From contig JAVBKP010000098.1 of NCBI GenBank assembly GCA_031553975.1, positions 1-13,252 of the forward strand: a DNA stretch of 13,252 nt, read 5' to 3'. Shown piece by piece: positions 1 to 6,243 of the stretch (positions within the stretch are counted from its first letter, which is position 1; each line of letters begins with the position of its first letter). A model generated the notes under the pieces. The model worked only from the letters and a program-made list of their open reading frames with translations, was not told the DNA's origin and ran no database searches. The DNA is from JAVBKP01 sp031553975. GTDB taxonomy: Bacteria > Bacillota > Clostridia > Peptostreptococcales > Anaerovoracaceae. Both the position numbers and the translations under genes were made by a program.

Positions 1-119
1 TACTCTTTAGCAATAGCGGCTAGCTCTCGGTCGCCCTTTAGAGCCTCCAGTACGATTTTTGCCTTTAACTCAGCACTGAATGTTCTTCTTTTCATTTTCT
101 TACCTGCTTTCTTCTTCAT
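1..119 (-). CDS. IS3-family transposase OrfA, N-terminal fragment (runs off the window)
   Basis: Thirty-nine codons are visible before the edge. After a lysine-rich start (MKKKAGKKMK) comes RRTFSAELKAKIVLEALKGD and then RELAAIAKE, the first helices of the helix-turn-helix that binds the IS ends in IS3-type OrfA proteins. In the family, OrfA is joined to the DDE-containing OrfB by a frameshift; that part is outside the window. Two starts are possible. The ATG at 119 sits directly behind a TATAAT (minus strand, 123-128), so a transcript from that box would begin inside this codon. The in-frame ATG at 95 has AGG seven bases upstream and may be the true start. The product is recognised from the N-terminal motif only. 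Confidence 0.75.
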   Translation of the reverse strand, partial: MKKKAGKKMKRRTFSAELKAKIVLEALKGDRELAAIAKE

Positions 120-177
120 TTTATTATAGCAGGTTCATTATTTCTAGGCTGGTTTTTTGTCGAGTTTTCTTAGACCA
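1..177 (-). mobile_element. 5' end of an IS3-type insertion sequence (truncated by window edge)
   Basis: Reading the minus strand, a candidate terminus at 177 starts with TGGTCTAAGAAAACTCGACA, and an IS3-like OrfA begins about 60 bases further in. Many IS3-family elements start with TG, and the distance from end to first start codon fits the family. Only one end is visible, so neither the inverted repeat nor a target duplication can be confirmed; the boundary is inferred. The element lies 148 bases past the stop of the NYN gene and is transcribed away from it. Confidence 0.5.
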
Positions 178-325
178 TTATACATTTTAACAAAGTTACT
201 TTCGCCAATCTTCTGGTATTTTGCAATAAAATATTTGCAGTACGCACAGCTAACGTCTAACAGGTGGCTGCCTCTGATTTTCTTGCAATTTGGGTTTTGA
301 TAAATTTGCATAGATTCCCTTTTTC

Positions 326-1111
326 TTATTTTTTAAGCGACTTGCCTTTGGATTTTGCAGTTCTCTTTTGTAATGGTTCTGTTTTCTCCTTGTTTCTGAT
401 ATATGCATTTTTGGCTCGTTGCTCTATGTCAAAAGAATCGAAGGATTTAAGCAGCCCTCCGAGTTTTGCAAAGCCATAATTTCGAGAGTCAAAATCGGTA
501 TGTTGCTTGTTTAGAACGCTTCCTACATTTGCAAGGGATATCCAGCCGTCATCATCGGAAGTTTCGCTGACAATTTTCCTAATGGCCTCCTCAATGACCA
601 TGGCACCATTGCCTGTGCCCTTATCTTGCGTCGCCTTGGTGGTTTTTGTATCTAGACCCTTCTTTTTCATGGTCTCTCCAGCCAGCACCTCAAGGTACTT
701 GAATATGCTACAAGCCGATATAAAAGGAGATGGTGTTTTGCCTTCGCCCATGCCAATGACATACATGCCAGCTTCTCTCATCCTCGATGCCAACTTTGTG
801 AAATCGCTGTCACTGGATACGATACAAAAACTATCCACCCGCCCAGAATATAAAATATCCATGGCATCAATAATCATCGCTGAATCTGTTGCATTTTTGC
901 CTATAGTATTGCTAAACTGCTGCATTGGAACAATAGAATGCTCCAAAAGGTTGACCCTCCATGAGTTCATTTCTGGTCTAGTCCAATCCCCGTAGATTCG
1001 TTTGTATGTAGGCGTACCGTATTTTGACAATTCATCCAAAATATGTTTTATATATTTGCTTGATACATTATCTGCATCAATAAGTACTGCAATTTTTTTC
1101 TCTGCGTCCAC
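326..1111 (-). CDS. NYN-domain putative ribonuclease with C-terminal OST-HTH/LOTUS-like domain
   Basis: The open frame reaches a TTG at 1129, but AAGGGAG lies inside that extension, eight bases before a GTG at 1111, so the GTG is taken as start (261 aa). Residues 7-145 form a NYN (PIN-like) nuclease domain: VLIDADN with D12 and D14, YGDW at 40-43, GKNATD with D76, and SSDSDF with D101 and D103. These are the acidic residues expected to bind Mg2+. A charged linker (about 146-168) leads to a helical region (170-238, containing DDDGWISLANVGSVL) resembling the OST-HTH/LOTUS RNA-binding domain that often follows NYN in bacterial DUF88/LabA-like proteins. The tail is rich in Lys and Arg. Known family members are linked to RNA cleavage; the target is unknown. 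No partner gene is evident; the preceding operon lies 129 bases upstream with no terminator seen between them. Confidence 0.85.
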   Translation of the reverse strand: MDAEKKIAVLIDADNVSSKYIKHILDELSKYGTPTYKRIYGDWTRPEMNSWRVNLLEHSIVPMQQFSNTIGKNATDSAMIIDAMDILYSGRVDSFCIVSSDSDFTKLASRMREAGMYVIGMGEGKTPSPFISACSIFKYLEVLAGETMKKKGLDTKTTKATQDKGTGNGAMVIEEAIRKIVSETSDDDGWISLANVGSVLNKQHTDFDSRNYGFAKLGGLLKSFDSFDIEQRAKNAYIRNKEKTEPLQKRTAKSKGKSLKK

Positions 1112-1185
1112 GTAAATATCTCCCTTCAAAAAATATTATGAGCAATGACTTGCTTATAAACGCCTTCACTGCTTTCGCTATTTCT

Positions 1186-1191
1186 ATTATA
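1186..1191 (-). promoter_or_regulatory. candidate -10 box for the NYN gene
   Basis: A perfect TATAAT on the minus strand about 75 bases before the GTG start. No convincing -35 lies 16-18 bases upstream, so the gene may also be served by read-through from the glycosyltransferase operon. Weak support. Confidence 0.3.
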
Positions 1192-1240
1192 CTACACTCT
1201 TGTGCAAAACACACAGAAAATCATCCCAATACAGTTCGCA

Positions 1241-1609
1241 CTAATATGCCAGAATAAGTGCCCCGCCAAATATCAGGCACACACCAACAATTTTTCGCTT
1301 TCCTACTTTTTCTTTTAGCAGAAAGTAGGATAGCATCATTGTCCATACATACGTCAATGATGTAAGTGGTAACACCACTGAATAGTCTAAAAACTTTAAT
1401 ACATGAATATTCAATACCGCAGCTATTACGTACAATGCCCCTCCAATATGCAGGTTGGTATTTTTAGCAAGTGCCCGTATACCTTGGCTTCCTCCAGAAG
1501 TTTTCCCCTTTGCATCAGATGTTTTTTTAAAAAAGAATCCAGCCGTTGCACCAAGCCCTGTCATGACTACGAGCAAAGCATAAATCACCAACATGTTGTC
1601 CTCTCTCAT
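1241..1609 (-). CDS. small EamA/SMR-family membrane protein, ArnF-like flippase subunit
   Basis: A 122-residue protein with four predicted membrane helices (about 7-27, 52-74, 78-97 and 104-121). The pattern PLTSLTYVWTMMLSYFLLKE followed by a glycine-rich last helix (GVCLIFGGALILAY) is that of half-size drug/metabolite transporters such as ArnE/ArnF, which together move undecaprenyl-phosphate-aminoarabinose across the membrane. Between helices 1 and 2 is a longer hydrophilic stretch (about 29-50). The stop of the upstream partner is one base away, so the two are surely co-translated and likely form a heterodimer. GGAGGGG lies nine bases before this ATG; a second ATG five codons in also has GAGAGG before it and could be used. 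It is the last gene of the operon. The substrate is inferred from context, not seen in the sequence; a true multidrug SMR pump is less likely. Confidence 0.75.
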   Translation of the reverse strand: MREDNMLVIYALLVVMTGLGATAGFFFKKTSDAKGKTSGGSQGIRALAKNTNLHIGGALYVIAAVLNIHVLKFLDYSVVLPLTSLTYVWTMMLSYFLLKEKVGKRKIVGVCLIFGGALILAY

Positions 1610-1610
1610 T

Positions 1611-1949
1611 TTATGAATCCCCTCCAGCTATCAAAACAGCCCCTGCTGTAATAATTAGAATGGCAAATATCTTCGTTGTGGTAAGTGGCTCATGTAGCAC
1701 CACCATACCCAATATGCCACTAAAAATATATCCAATGCTTAGCATAGGCTGTAGCACTGACAAACTCCCAAACCGATAGGCAACCAGCATGACCATGCCG
1801 CCTATTACATACAAGGCGCATCCCACTAGTAAATATACCATGCCTCGTTGGTCAGATAGCTTCCACATAAGTTGTCCAACACAGGCGCACATTGAGGATA
1901 TGAGCATCAGACCGATGCCCACTTTGTTTTTCACAAAGGATTCTATCAT
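1611..1949 (-). CDS. small EamA/SMR-family membrane protein, ArnE-like flippase subunit
   Basis: A 112-residue, four-helix membrane protein. Helix 1 ends in CACVGQLMWKLS, matching the GQL-K motif of ArnE-type proteins. The second half, PMLSIGYIFSGILGMVVLHE then a TAGAVLIAG last helix, matches the conserved core of the family (P-LSL, then HEP). Its ATG overlaps the TGA of the upstream DUF6020-type gene in an ATGA junction, so translation is coupled. The next gene is a second, different four-helix protein, and such unlike pairs commonly act as heterodimers. The inferred role is flipping the lipid-linked sugar made by the GT2 enzyme to the outer face, where the GT-C-like protein would use it. 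Confidence 0.78.
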   Translation of the reverse strand: MIESFVKNKVGIGLMLISSMCACVGQLMWKLSDQRGMVYLLVGCALYVIGGMVMLVAYRFGSLSVLQPMLSIGYIFSGILGMVVLHEPLTTTKIFAILIITAGAVLIAGGDS

Positions 1950-3883
1950 TGATTACTCTTCCTCCTATGATTTTTCCTTGGAATATCTGGAAATCTCTCC
2001 GCCACCAGCGAAACGCAAAATAAGATTGGTACAGCCAGCATCCAACCGTAAGCATATCGATACTCTCCACATACTGGTGATGCAATGGTGGTAATAAAAA
2101 GTCCCAGAATCAGGACAAGTGGTAATACAAGTTTTGGTCTTCCTTTTATCAGAAATATGGCAAATGTAATAAGGGCAACCCACATCATAAAACCAATGCT
2201 ACTTAGCATTGATACCCCTGGAATGGCATAAATTGCTCTAAAATAATGGTCTACTTTTTCGCTAGCAGCCTGGGTCTTATTAACCCGCTCTTCAGCCTCT
2301 GCCGCGGTGTTTATCTCATAATAAAACTCTTCCACATTGTTAATCCTAATGCCTAGCTCCTCACATCTTTCCATGACGTAGGTGGACCAGAATCGGGATA
2401 CGGGTACAAAGTTAGGGTGCCAGTATCCATATGAGTTTTCAAAGAATGAATTAAAATAAGTCTCTGGGTATTCAAAAAGTAGTTCTGCCCATAACTCCAT
2501 GTATCTCGGTTTGTCCTTTGAAAAAGTCCCATAGTCAAAGCTATTCTTGATGGGGTCAGAAAGTTGAGGATTATACTTTTGCTCAAACCCTTCTTCTGGG
2601 AATATCTCTGCAATCTTCTGTAACTGCAAGCTATCTAGTTGGTCTTTGTGATACAAAACCGTTCTTGCTATCTGCTGCAATGGAACTGACAAAGCCTCTG
2701 TCTTGCCTTCTGGTTCAACGCCTAAATAGGAAAACACTGGACCATTGTAACTAGCAAGGAGTACAAACAATGCCACCAGAATCACTCCCAGTTGTTTCCA
2801 ATACACACGGTATACAGCGAGAAAGATTGGCAAAAAAATCACAAAGGCATATAGCCCATTGTTTCGCATGGTACAAAATAAAAACGCCACAAGGACGAAC
2901 AAGATGGCTTTTGGTATAGACGAAAAAAACTTCTTAGCATCCCTTGCCATCTCCACTAGCATAATGGTCAGAATCAACAGAATCACACTAAACAAAATAT
3001 CTTTCCACATAGTGACGCTATACATGGCATTCATAGGGTTGAGTACAAAATAGGCCAGCACACATACTCGTATTGCTCGATTGACACCAATTTTTGCAAG
3101 GTACCATATAGAAAAAGAAATAGCGGCCGCCATGACAACCATCTGAAAAGCTGAATACAGCCCAATGCCCAACGTCCTAGTGCTGATTGTTTCTCCTAAA
3201 GATATAAAGGCAGAGACCAATAGCGTATGAATGACAGGGTGATGATTGGATAGTCCAATCTCTCCTATGGCTTCCCTTATTTGATACATAGAATCCGTAG
3301 TCATAAAGCCCGGATAAAACGTACTATATGCCGGTAGCCAACATAAGACAATTGCTATACCAACAACAAAAAAAGAAAGTCCGTTGTTTGTAAAAAAAAT
3401 CCACTGCTTTTTTTCATCGATAAGCCTGGATTCAGAAATAAATGCAAAGAAAATTGATAAAATACAAAAGAAAATAACAAAAGAGCCAATGAAAACCACA
3501 GCTTCTTTCACCCCTTGGAAAACAACTTGGTCCCACATGGGGGCACTTAGTGCAGGAGAGGTTTCTTTAAATCCCATAAATACAATTAAATTACATATAG
3601 AGAATAAGCCTGCGAGGAATAGCGCGCTATGTTTTTGCATTCTACCTACGCCTGTGACTTTTGTATAAGGTCCTATCTCCCTCAACCCTGTTATGCTCAA
3701 TGCTTTTTTTATAATCATGAAACATCCTACAAAAACAATAAGCCAAACAAAGTTTGTTGACTCATTGATCCACATAGACCAGTTATCAAAATTAATTTCA
3801 ATGACTTCATTCATGGCTTGAAGGAATATGTCCATTGTAGCCACCAATGAAAGCAAAAAAGACATTGGGGTATTACTTTTCAT
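1946..3883 (-). CDS. large polytopic GT-C-like glycosyltransferase (DUF6020-type)
   Basis: A 645-residue membrane protein with roughly a dozen hydrophobic helices. The frame is open for 19 more codons upstream, but AGGAG six bases before the ATG at 3883 fixes the start, which overlaps the end of the GT2 gene by 11 bases. Characteristic segments are YPGFMTTDSMYQ (190-201) with a candidate catalytic aspartate D197 at the outer membrane face, HHPVIHTLL (214-222), MWKDILF (292-298) and MRNNGLYAF (339-347). I recognise this set as the DUF6020 family, thought to be related to GT-C enzymes that use polyprenyl-phosphate sugars as donors. A soluble, probably extracellular, region of about 140 residues (roughly 400-540) precedes the last helices. 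The neighbours supply donor synthesis and flipping, which supports a final transfer role. The acceptor (teichoic acid, glycan or protein) cannot be told from the sequence. Confidence 0.7.
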   Translation of the reverse strand: MKSNTPMSFLLSLVATMDIFLQAMNEVIEINFDNWSMWINESTNFVWLIVFVGCFMIIKKALSITGLREIGPYTKVTGVGRMQKHSALFLAGLFSICNLIVFMGFKETSPALSAPMWDQVVFQGVKEAVVFIGSFVIFFCILSIFFAFISESRLIDEKKQWIFFTNNGLSFFVVGIAIVLCWLPAYSTFYPGFMTTDSMYQIREAIGEIGLSNHHPVIHTLLVSAFISLGETISTRTLGIGLYSAFQMVVMAAAISFSIWYLAKIGVNRAIRVCVLAYFVLNPMNAMYSVTMWKDILFSVILLILTIMLVEMARDAKKFFSSIPKAILFVLVAFLFCTMRNNGLYAFVIFLPIFLAVYRVYWKQLGVILVALFVLLASYNGPVFSYLGVEPEGKTEALSVPLQQIARTVLYHKDQLDSLQLQKIAEIFPEEGFEQKYNPQLSDPIKNSFDYGTFSKDKPRYMELWAELLFEYPETYFNSFFENSYGYWHPNFVPVSRFWSTYVMERCEELGIRINNVEEFYYEINTAAEAEERVNKTQAASEKVDHYFRAIYAIPGVSMLSSIGFMMWVALITFAIFLIKGRPKLVLPLVLILGLFITTIASPVCGEYRYAYGWMLAVPILFCVSLVAERFPDIPRKNHRRKSNQ

Positions 3884-4841
3884 GTTTGTCTCCTGACCTT
3901 GGGTTTTGTATAGATTTATTGCGTGCGCGCTGGGCAGCAATCAGTTGCATTTCAAAATCATGACGGTTTTTTTGTCTCAAAATATCAAGGGTTAGCCCTC
4001 CAAAGAAAGACTGTATGGCCGCAAGTACTAAAAATCCACTCACAATCAGTGTTGGAATCCTAGGTACTAAATGTGTGTCTACATATGCAATAAGGATAGG
4101 GATAAATAGACCGATGCCCGTCAATAGCAACACTGCTGAAATAAGCAAGAAAAATATAAGTGGCCTGTAGTTCTTAAACAAATTAAATATTGTCTTAAGT
4201 ACCTTCATTCCATCCGTATAGGTATTCAATTTTGATTCGCTGCCCAATGGACGATCTCTATAATCAATAATCACATTTGATATGGACATGTTCTTGTCAA
4301 CCGCATGTATGGTCATCTCTGTTTCAATTTCAAACCCTTTTGATATGACTGGAAATGTTTTGATAAAAATGTAACTAAACGCTCTGTAGCCTGTCATGAT
4401 GTCCTTAATATCGCATGAAAACAGAATATTTATACTTCTTCTGACCATTGTGTTTCCAACGTTGTGAAAAGGCCTTTTGTTTTCTGTAAAATACGTGGAA
4501 GACAATCTATCTCCAATGACCATGTCCACATTGTTTTCTAACACCTGCCTTGCCATTTCTGGGGCATATTCTGCTGGGTATGTATCATCACCATCTATCA
4601 TAATATAGCACTCAGCTTCAATCTCTCGAAACATTCTGCGGATCACATTGCCCTTACCTTGTTTGTGCTCGTGCCTTACAATTGCCCCTGCATCCCTTGC
4701 GATTTCAGCGGTCCCATCACTTGAGTTGTTGTCATATACATAAATGGTGGCCTCCGGCACTGCTTTTTTATAGTCTTCTATTACTTTTCTAATCGTCTTG
4801 CTTTCGTTGTAGCACGGGATTAACACCGCGATTTTGTCCAT
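3873..4841 (-). CDS. GT2 polyprenyl-phosphate glycosyltransferase (DPM1/GtrB-like) with two C-terminal membrane helices
   Basis: A 322-residue enzyme of the dolichol-phosphate mannosyltransferase/GtrB/ArnC type. The N-terminal GT-A domain starts with VLIPCYNES (6-14), has the nucleotide-binding YDNNSSDGT (36-44), the metal-binding MIDGDDTYP (81-89) and GFEIETEMTIHA (169-180), the helix typical of lipid-phosphate transferases. Two membrane helices follow (about 227-253 and 262-285), then a basic cytoplasmic tail. The family moves a sugar from a nucleotide donor to undecaprenyl phosphate on the inner membrane face; which sugar cannot be read here. GAGGCG precedes the ATG. It is the first gene of the operon, overlaps the next gene by 11 bases, and has a clear promoter upstream. 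Confidence 0.88.
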   Translation of the reverse strand: MDKIAVLIPCYNESKTIRKVIEDYKKAVPEATIYVYDNNSSDGTAEIARDAGAIVRHEHKQGKGNVIRRMFREIEAECYIMIDGDDTYPAEYAPEMARQVLENNVDMVIGDRLSSTYFTENKRPFHNVGNTMVRRSINILFSCDIKDIMTGYRAFSYIFIKTFPVISKGFEIETEMTIHAVDKNMSISNVIIDYRDRPLGSESKLNTYTDGMKVLKTIFNLFKNYRPLIFFLLISAVLLLTGIGLFIPILIAYVDTHLVPRIPTLIVSGFLVLAAIQSFFGGLTLDILRQKNRHDFEMQLIAAQRARNKSIQNPRSGDKHEK

Positions 4842-4923
4842 ATTTCGCCTCTATCATCAATTGTATTATTTATGTTATTCTTATTTGTTTTCATCAATAA
4901 TCTATGCCATTTGTCTTGTTTCT

Positions 4924-4952
4924 ATTATACGTATATACTCTTACTTTATCAA
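4924..4952 (-). promoter_or_regulatory. sigma-A promoter of the glycosyltransferase operon
   Basis: On the minus strand, TTGATA (4947-4952) and a perfect TATAAT (4924-4929) are 17 bases apart. This predicts a start near 4917 and a leader of about 75 bases before the GT2 ATG. It is the only good promoter seen for the four-gene operon. Confidence 0.75.
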
Positions 4953-5028
4953 GAAAATATGCGTATGCATCATTTATTTTGAAACATATCCCGTTTTTTA
5001 ATTGGCTCATGTATATAGGATGCCTATG

Positions 5029-5066
5029 AAAAAGGCAGGAAGGCACATTTACCTTCCCGCCCTTTT
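5029..5066 (-). terminator. intrinsic terminator downstream of the DUF11 gene
   Basis: A 10-bp stem (5034-5043 with 5052-5061, one G·T pair on the minus-strand RNA) closes an 8-base loop. On the minus strand it is followed by five T residues; on the plus strand by CTTTT, so it may work both ways. It ends transcription from the DUF11 gene before the glycosyltransferase operon promoter. Confidence 0.75.
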
Positions 5067-5238
5067 CATTATATCAATTATTACACTCCATGCCCCAGTA
5101 CTTGATATGGCCTTTCCTTTGAAGAAAATCCGAGCTGTATTTTTAATAGGCTGTATAATAATAGTATATTTTGGACAGCACCAGTGGCAGCAGCATTTTT
5201 TCATGCATCTGCAACAGAAGCGTCTACATAGATGTGTT
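5062..5238. other. non-coding gap between DUF11 stop and terminator; possible Cys-rich small ORF
   Basis: With the promoter and terminator to its left this is part of a stretch of almost 400 bases without a clear gene (4842-5238). This portion would be the 3' UTR of the DUF11 transcript. On the minus strand an ORF (5264 to 5049) in a different frame would encode nine cysteines within 18 residues, including CCRCMKKCCCHWCC, but it has no good ribosome site and ends inside the terminator stem. The third frame is also largely open and alanine-rich (NAAATGAVQN), broken by TGA. It may be a decayed 3' end of the DUF11 gene; nothing firm can be assigned. Confidence 0.3.
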
Positions 5239-5619
5239 CTAAATCTCTCCGCCGACAACTTCAACTTGAAACTGTATGGTGGCTATGCCTAAAATTCCAA
5301 TGGATGGTATGGTATACGTTAAGGTATTGTTTGTCATAGTGGGTACCACAACAGAACCATTTACTTTAAACGATCCTCCAATGAATGTGCCTCCTTTCGG
5401 AATTACATCTTCAAAAGGAAGATCGGTAATTGCAGAAAGTGATAGATTTGTTATAGTCACCGTATAGGTTAGTGTATCCTCTAAACTTGCAATTAATTTG
5501 TCAACTGTTTTTACTATGGTTGGCGCAAGCAGTAACAGTGTCTCCGCTGGAAGACTGGTGATTTTATTACCACCGAATGTTATGCTAGCGGTATTTTCAA
5601 TTTTATTAATAAAAGCCAA
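5239..5619 (-). CDS. short DUF11 (conserved repeat) domain protein
   Basis: A 126-residue protein made almost entirely of one beta-sandwich DUF11 repeat. KTVDKLIASLEDTLTYTVTITNLS (about 38-61) is the typical opening strand pair (K-x3-L-x5-D-L-YTV-xTN), followed by DLPFEDVIPKGGTFIGGSF and a hydrophobic GIATIQFQVEV end. There is no signal peptide or anchor. In the family, DUF11 repeats usually occur in tandem in long secreted or surface proteins, so a single, leaderless copy is unusual; small proteins of this kind also occur in spore-formers. The start is TTG at 5619, six bases after a perfect AAGGAGG (5626-5632). A terminator follows at 5029-5061. Function is unknown; it could be a small surface or spore protein or the remnant of a longer gene. 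Confidence 0.75.
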   Translation of the reverse strand: MAFINKIENTASITFGGNKITSLPAETLLLLAPTIVKTVDKLIASLEDTLTYTVTITNLSLSAITDLPFEDVIPKGGTFIGGSFKVNGSVVVPTMTNNTLTYTIPSIGILGIATIQFQVEVVGGEI

Positions 5620-5642
5620 TGTTGACCTCCTTAGATAATAAC

Positions 5643-5672
5643 TTTATAGATATCTAAAATCTACAATGTCAT
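5643..5672 (-). promoter_or_regulatory. candidate promoter of the DUF11 gene
   Basis: On the minus strand ATGACA (5667-5672) and TATAAA (5643-5648) are 18 bases apart, each one mismatch from consensus. The predicted start is about 17 bases before the TTG codon. Moderate to weak support. Confidence 0.4.
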
Positions 5673-5709
5673 TGTATGCGAGCATGACACGTTTGGCTAG
5701 CACTGTTTT

Positions 5710-5743
5710 TCTAAAACACCATAGGATTTGTCTCTGTTTTAGA
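5710..5743. repeat. perfect 9-bp inverted repeat between divergent promoters (candidate operator)
   Basis: TCTAAAACA (5710-5718) and TGTTTTAGA (5735-5743) are exact reverse complements, with centres 25 bp apart. The right arm ends one base before the -10 box of the lipoprotein gene, a place where a bound repressor would block RNA polymerase. The arms lie upstream of the DUF11 promoter. No regulator gene is adjacent. Confidence 0.45.
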
Positions 5744-5744
5744 T

Positions 5745-5750
5745 TATAAT
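5745..5750 (+). promoter_or_regulatory. -10 box of the lipoprotein gene
   Basis: A perfect TATAAT 24 bases before the ATG. No good -35 lies at 16-18 bases upstream; that space is taken by the inverted repeat, which suggests activator dependence or a weak promoter. Confidence 0.45.
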
Positions 5751-5773
5751 AAATATATATAAGGGGGCTCTTT

Positions 5774-6181
5774 ATGAAGAAAATATGGTTGGTACCGTTG
5801 GTTGTCCTTTGTATCATGCTGACGGCATGTAGTGAAAAATCTTTCCTCCAGCAGTATGAGGATATAACCACAAATTTAGATGATTATATTGGGAAAAATA
5901 TTACAGTAGCAGGCTATTATGAGCCGATTACTGACGATACAACGGGCAATGTGTATCATTTTGTGCTGAGAAAACTCCCTGCCCACGATGGACATGAAGA
6001 TGAATTTGATCTCATTGGGTATGAACTACGATATGAAAAAGAATATCCAGTCCTAAACGACTGGATTGAAGTGACGGGCCAGATACAAAAGGAAGAACTA
6101 TACGGCGAAGAATTCCCTGTTATTATTGTTAAAACTTTAACTACCCTTGATGCGCGAGGCGAGGAGTTCGTTGAAAATTAG
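5774..6181 (+). CDS. small lipoprotein with OB-fold-like C-terminal region
   Basis: A 135-residue protein with a lipoprotein signal: MKK, a hydrophobic stretch, and the lipobox LTAC with C19 as the lipidated cysteine. It should be anchored on the outer face of the membrane. The mature part contains YIGKNITVAGYYEP (38-51), a hydrophobic strand YHFVLRKL, and then WIEVTGQIQKEELYGEEFPVI. This order (GK-v-V-G, then W-V-G-I, then GEE-P-I-V) resembles the OB-like end of TIGR03943/YcgQ-type membrane proteins and other small OB-fold lipoproteins; this is recognition by pattern only. AAGGGGG lies six bases before the ATG. It is monocistronic: divergent from the DUF11 gene and convergent with metH, with a terminator just after the stop. 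Its ligand is unknown. Confidence 0.75.
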   Translation: MKKIWLVPLVVLCIMLTACSEKSFLQQYEDITTNLDDYIGKNITVAGYYEPITDDTTGNVYHFVLRKLPAHDGHEDEFDLIGYELRYEKEYPVLNDWIEVTGQIQKEELYGEEFPVIIVKTLTTLDARGEEFVEN

Positions 6182-6200
6182 CAAAACAGAGGATAAAACA

Positions 6201-6240
6201 AAAGAACAGAGATGAATGCATCACCCGTTCTTTTTATTTT
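6201..6240. terminator. terminator between convergent lipoprotein and metH genes
   Basis: AAAGAAC (6201-6207) pairs with GTTCTTT (6227-6233), with an inner GATG/CATC pairing, followed by TTTTTATTTTT on the plus strand. The minus strand exit is also T-rich (TTGTTTTAT), so it probably serves both genes. Confidence 0.65.
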
Positions 6241-6243
6241 TGG

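Noticed and set aside
284..310. AT-rich hairpin (TGCAATTT with AAATTTGCA) after the NYN stop as a terminator
   Set aside because: The stem is weak with a bulge and has no following T-run on the minus strand.
264..479. Plus-strand ORF of 71 codons near the left edge
   Set aside because: It overlaps the 3' end of the NYN gene on the other strand, has no ribosome site, and shows only incidental hydrophobic composition.
507..995. Plus-strand ORF of 162 codons
   Set aside because: It lies fully antisense to the NYN gene, whose catalytic motifs are clear; no ribosome site or recognisable domain.
1852..2613. Several minus-strand ORFs of 72-86 codons inside the DUF6020-type gene
   Set aside because: They are other-frame shadows of a well-supported membrane protein gene.
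5002..5292. Plus-strand ORF of 96 codons
   Set aside because: It runs through the terminator hairpin and into the end of the DUF11 gene, with no good ribosome site.
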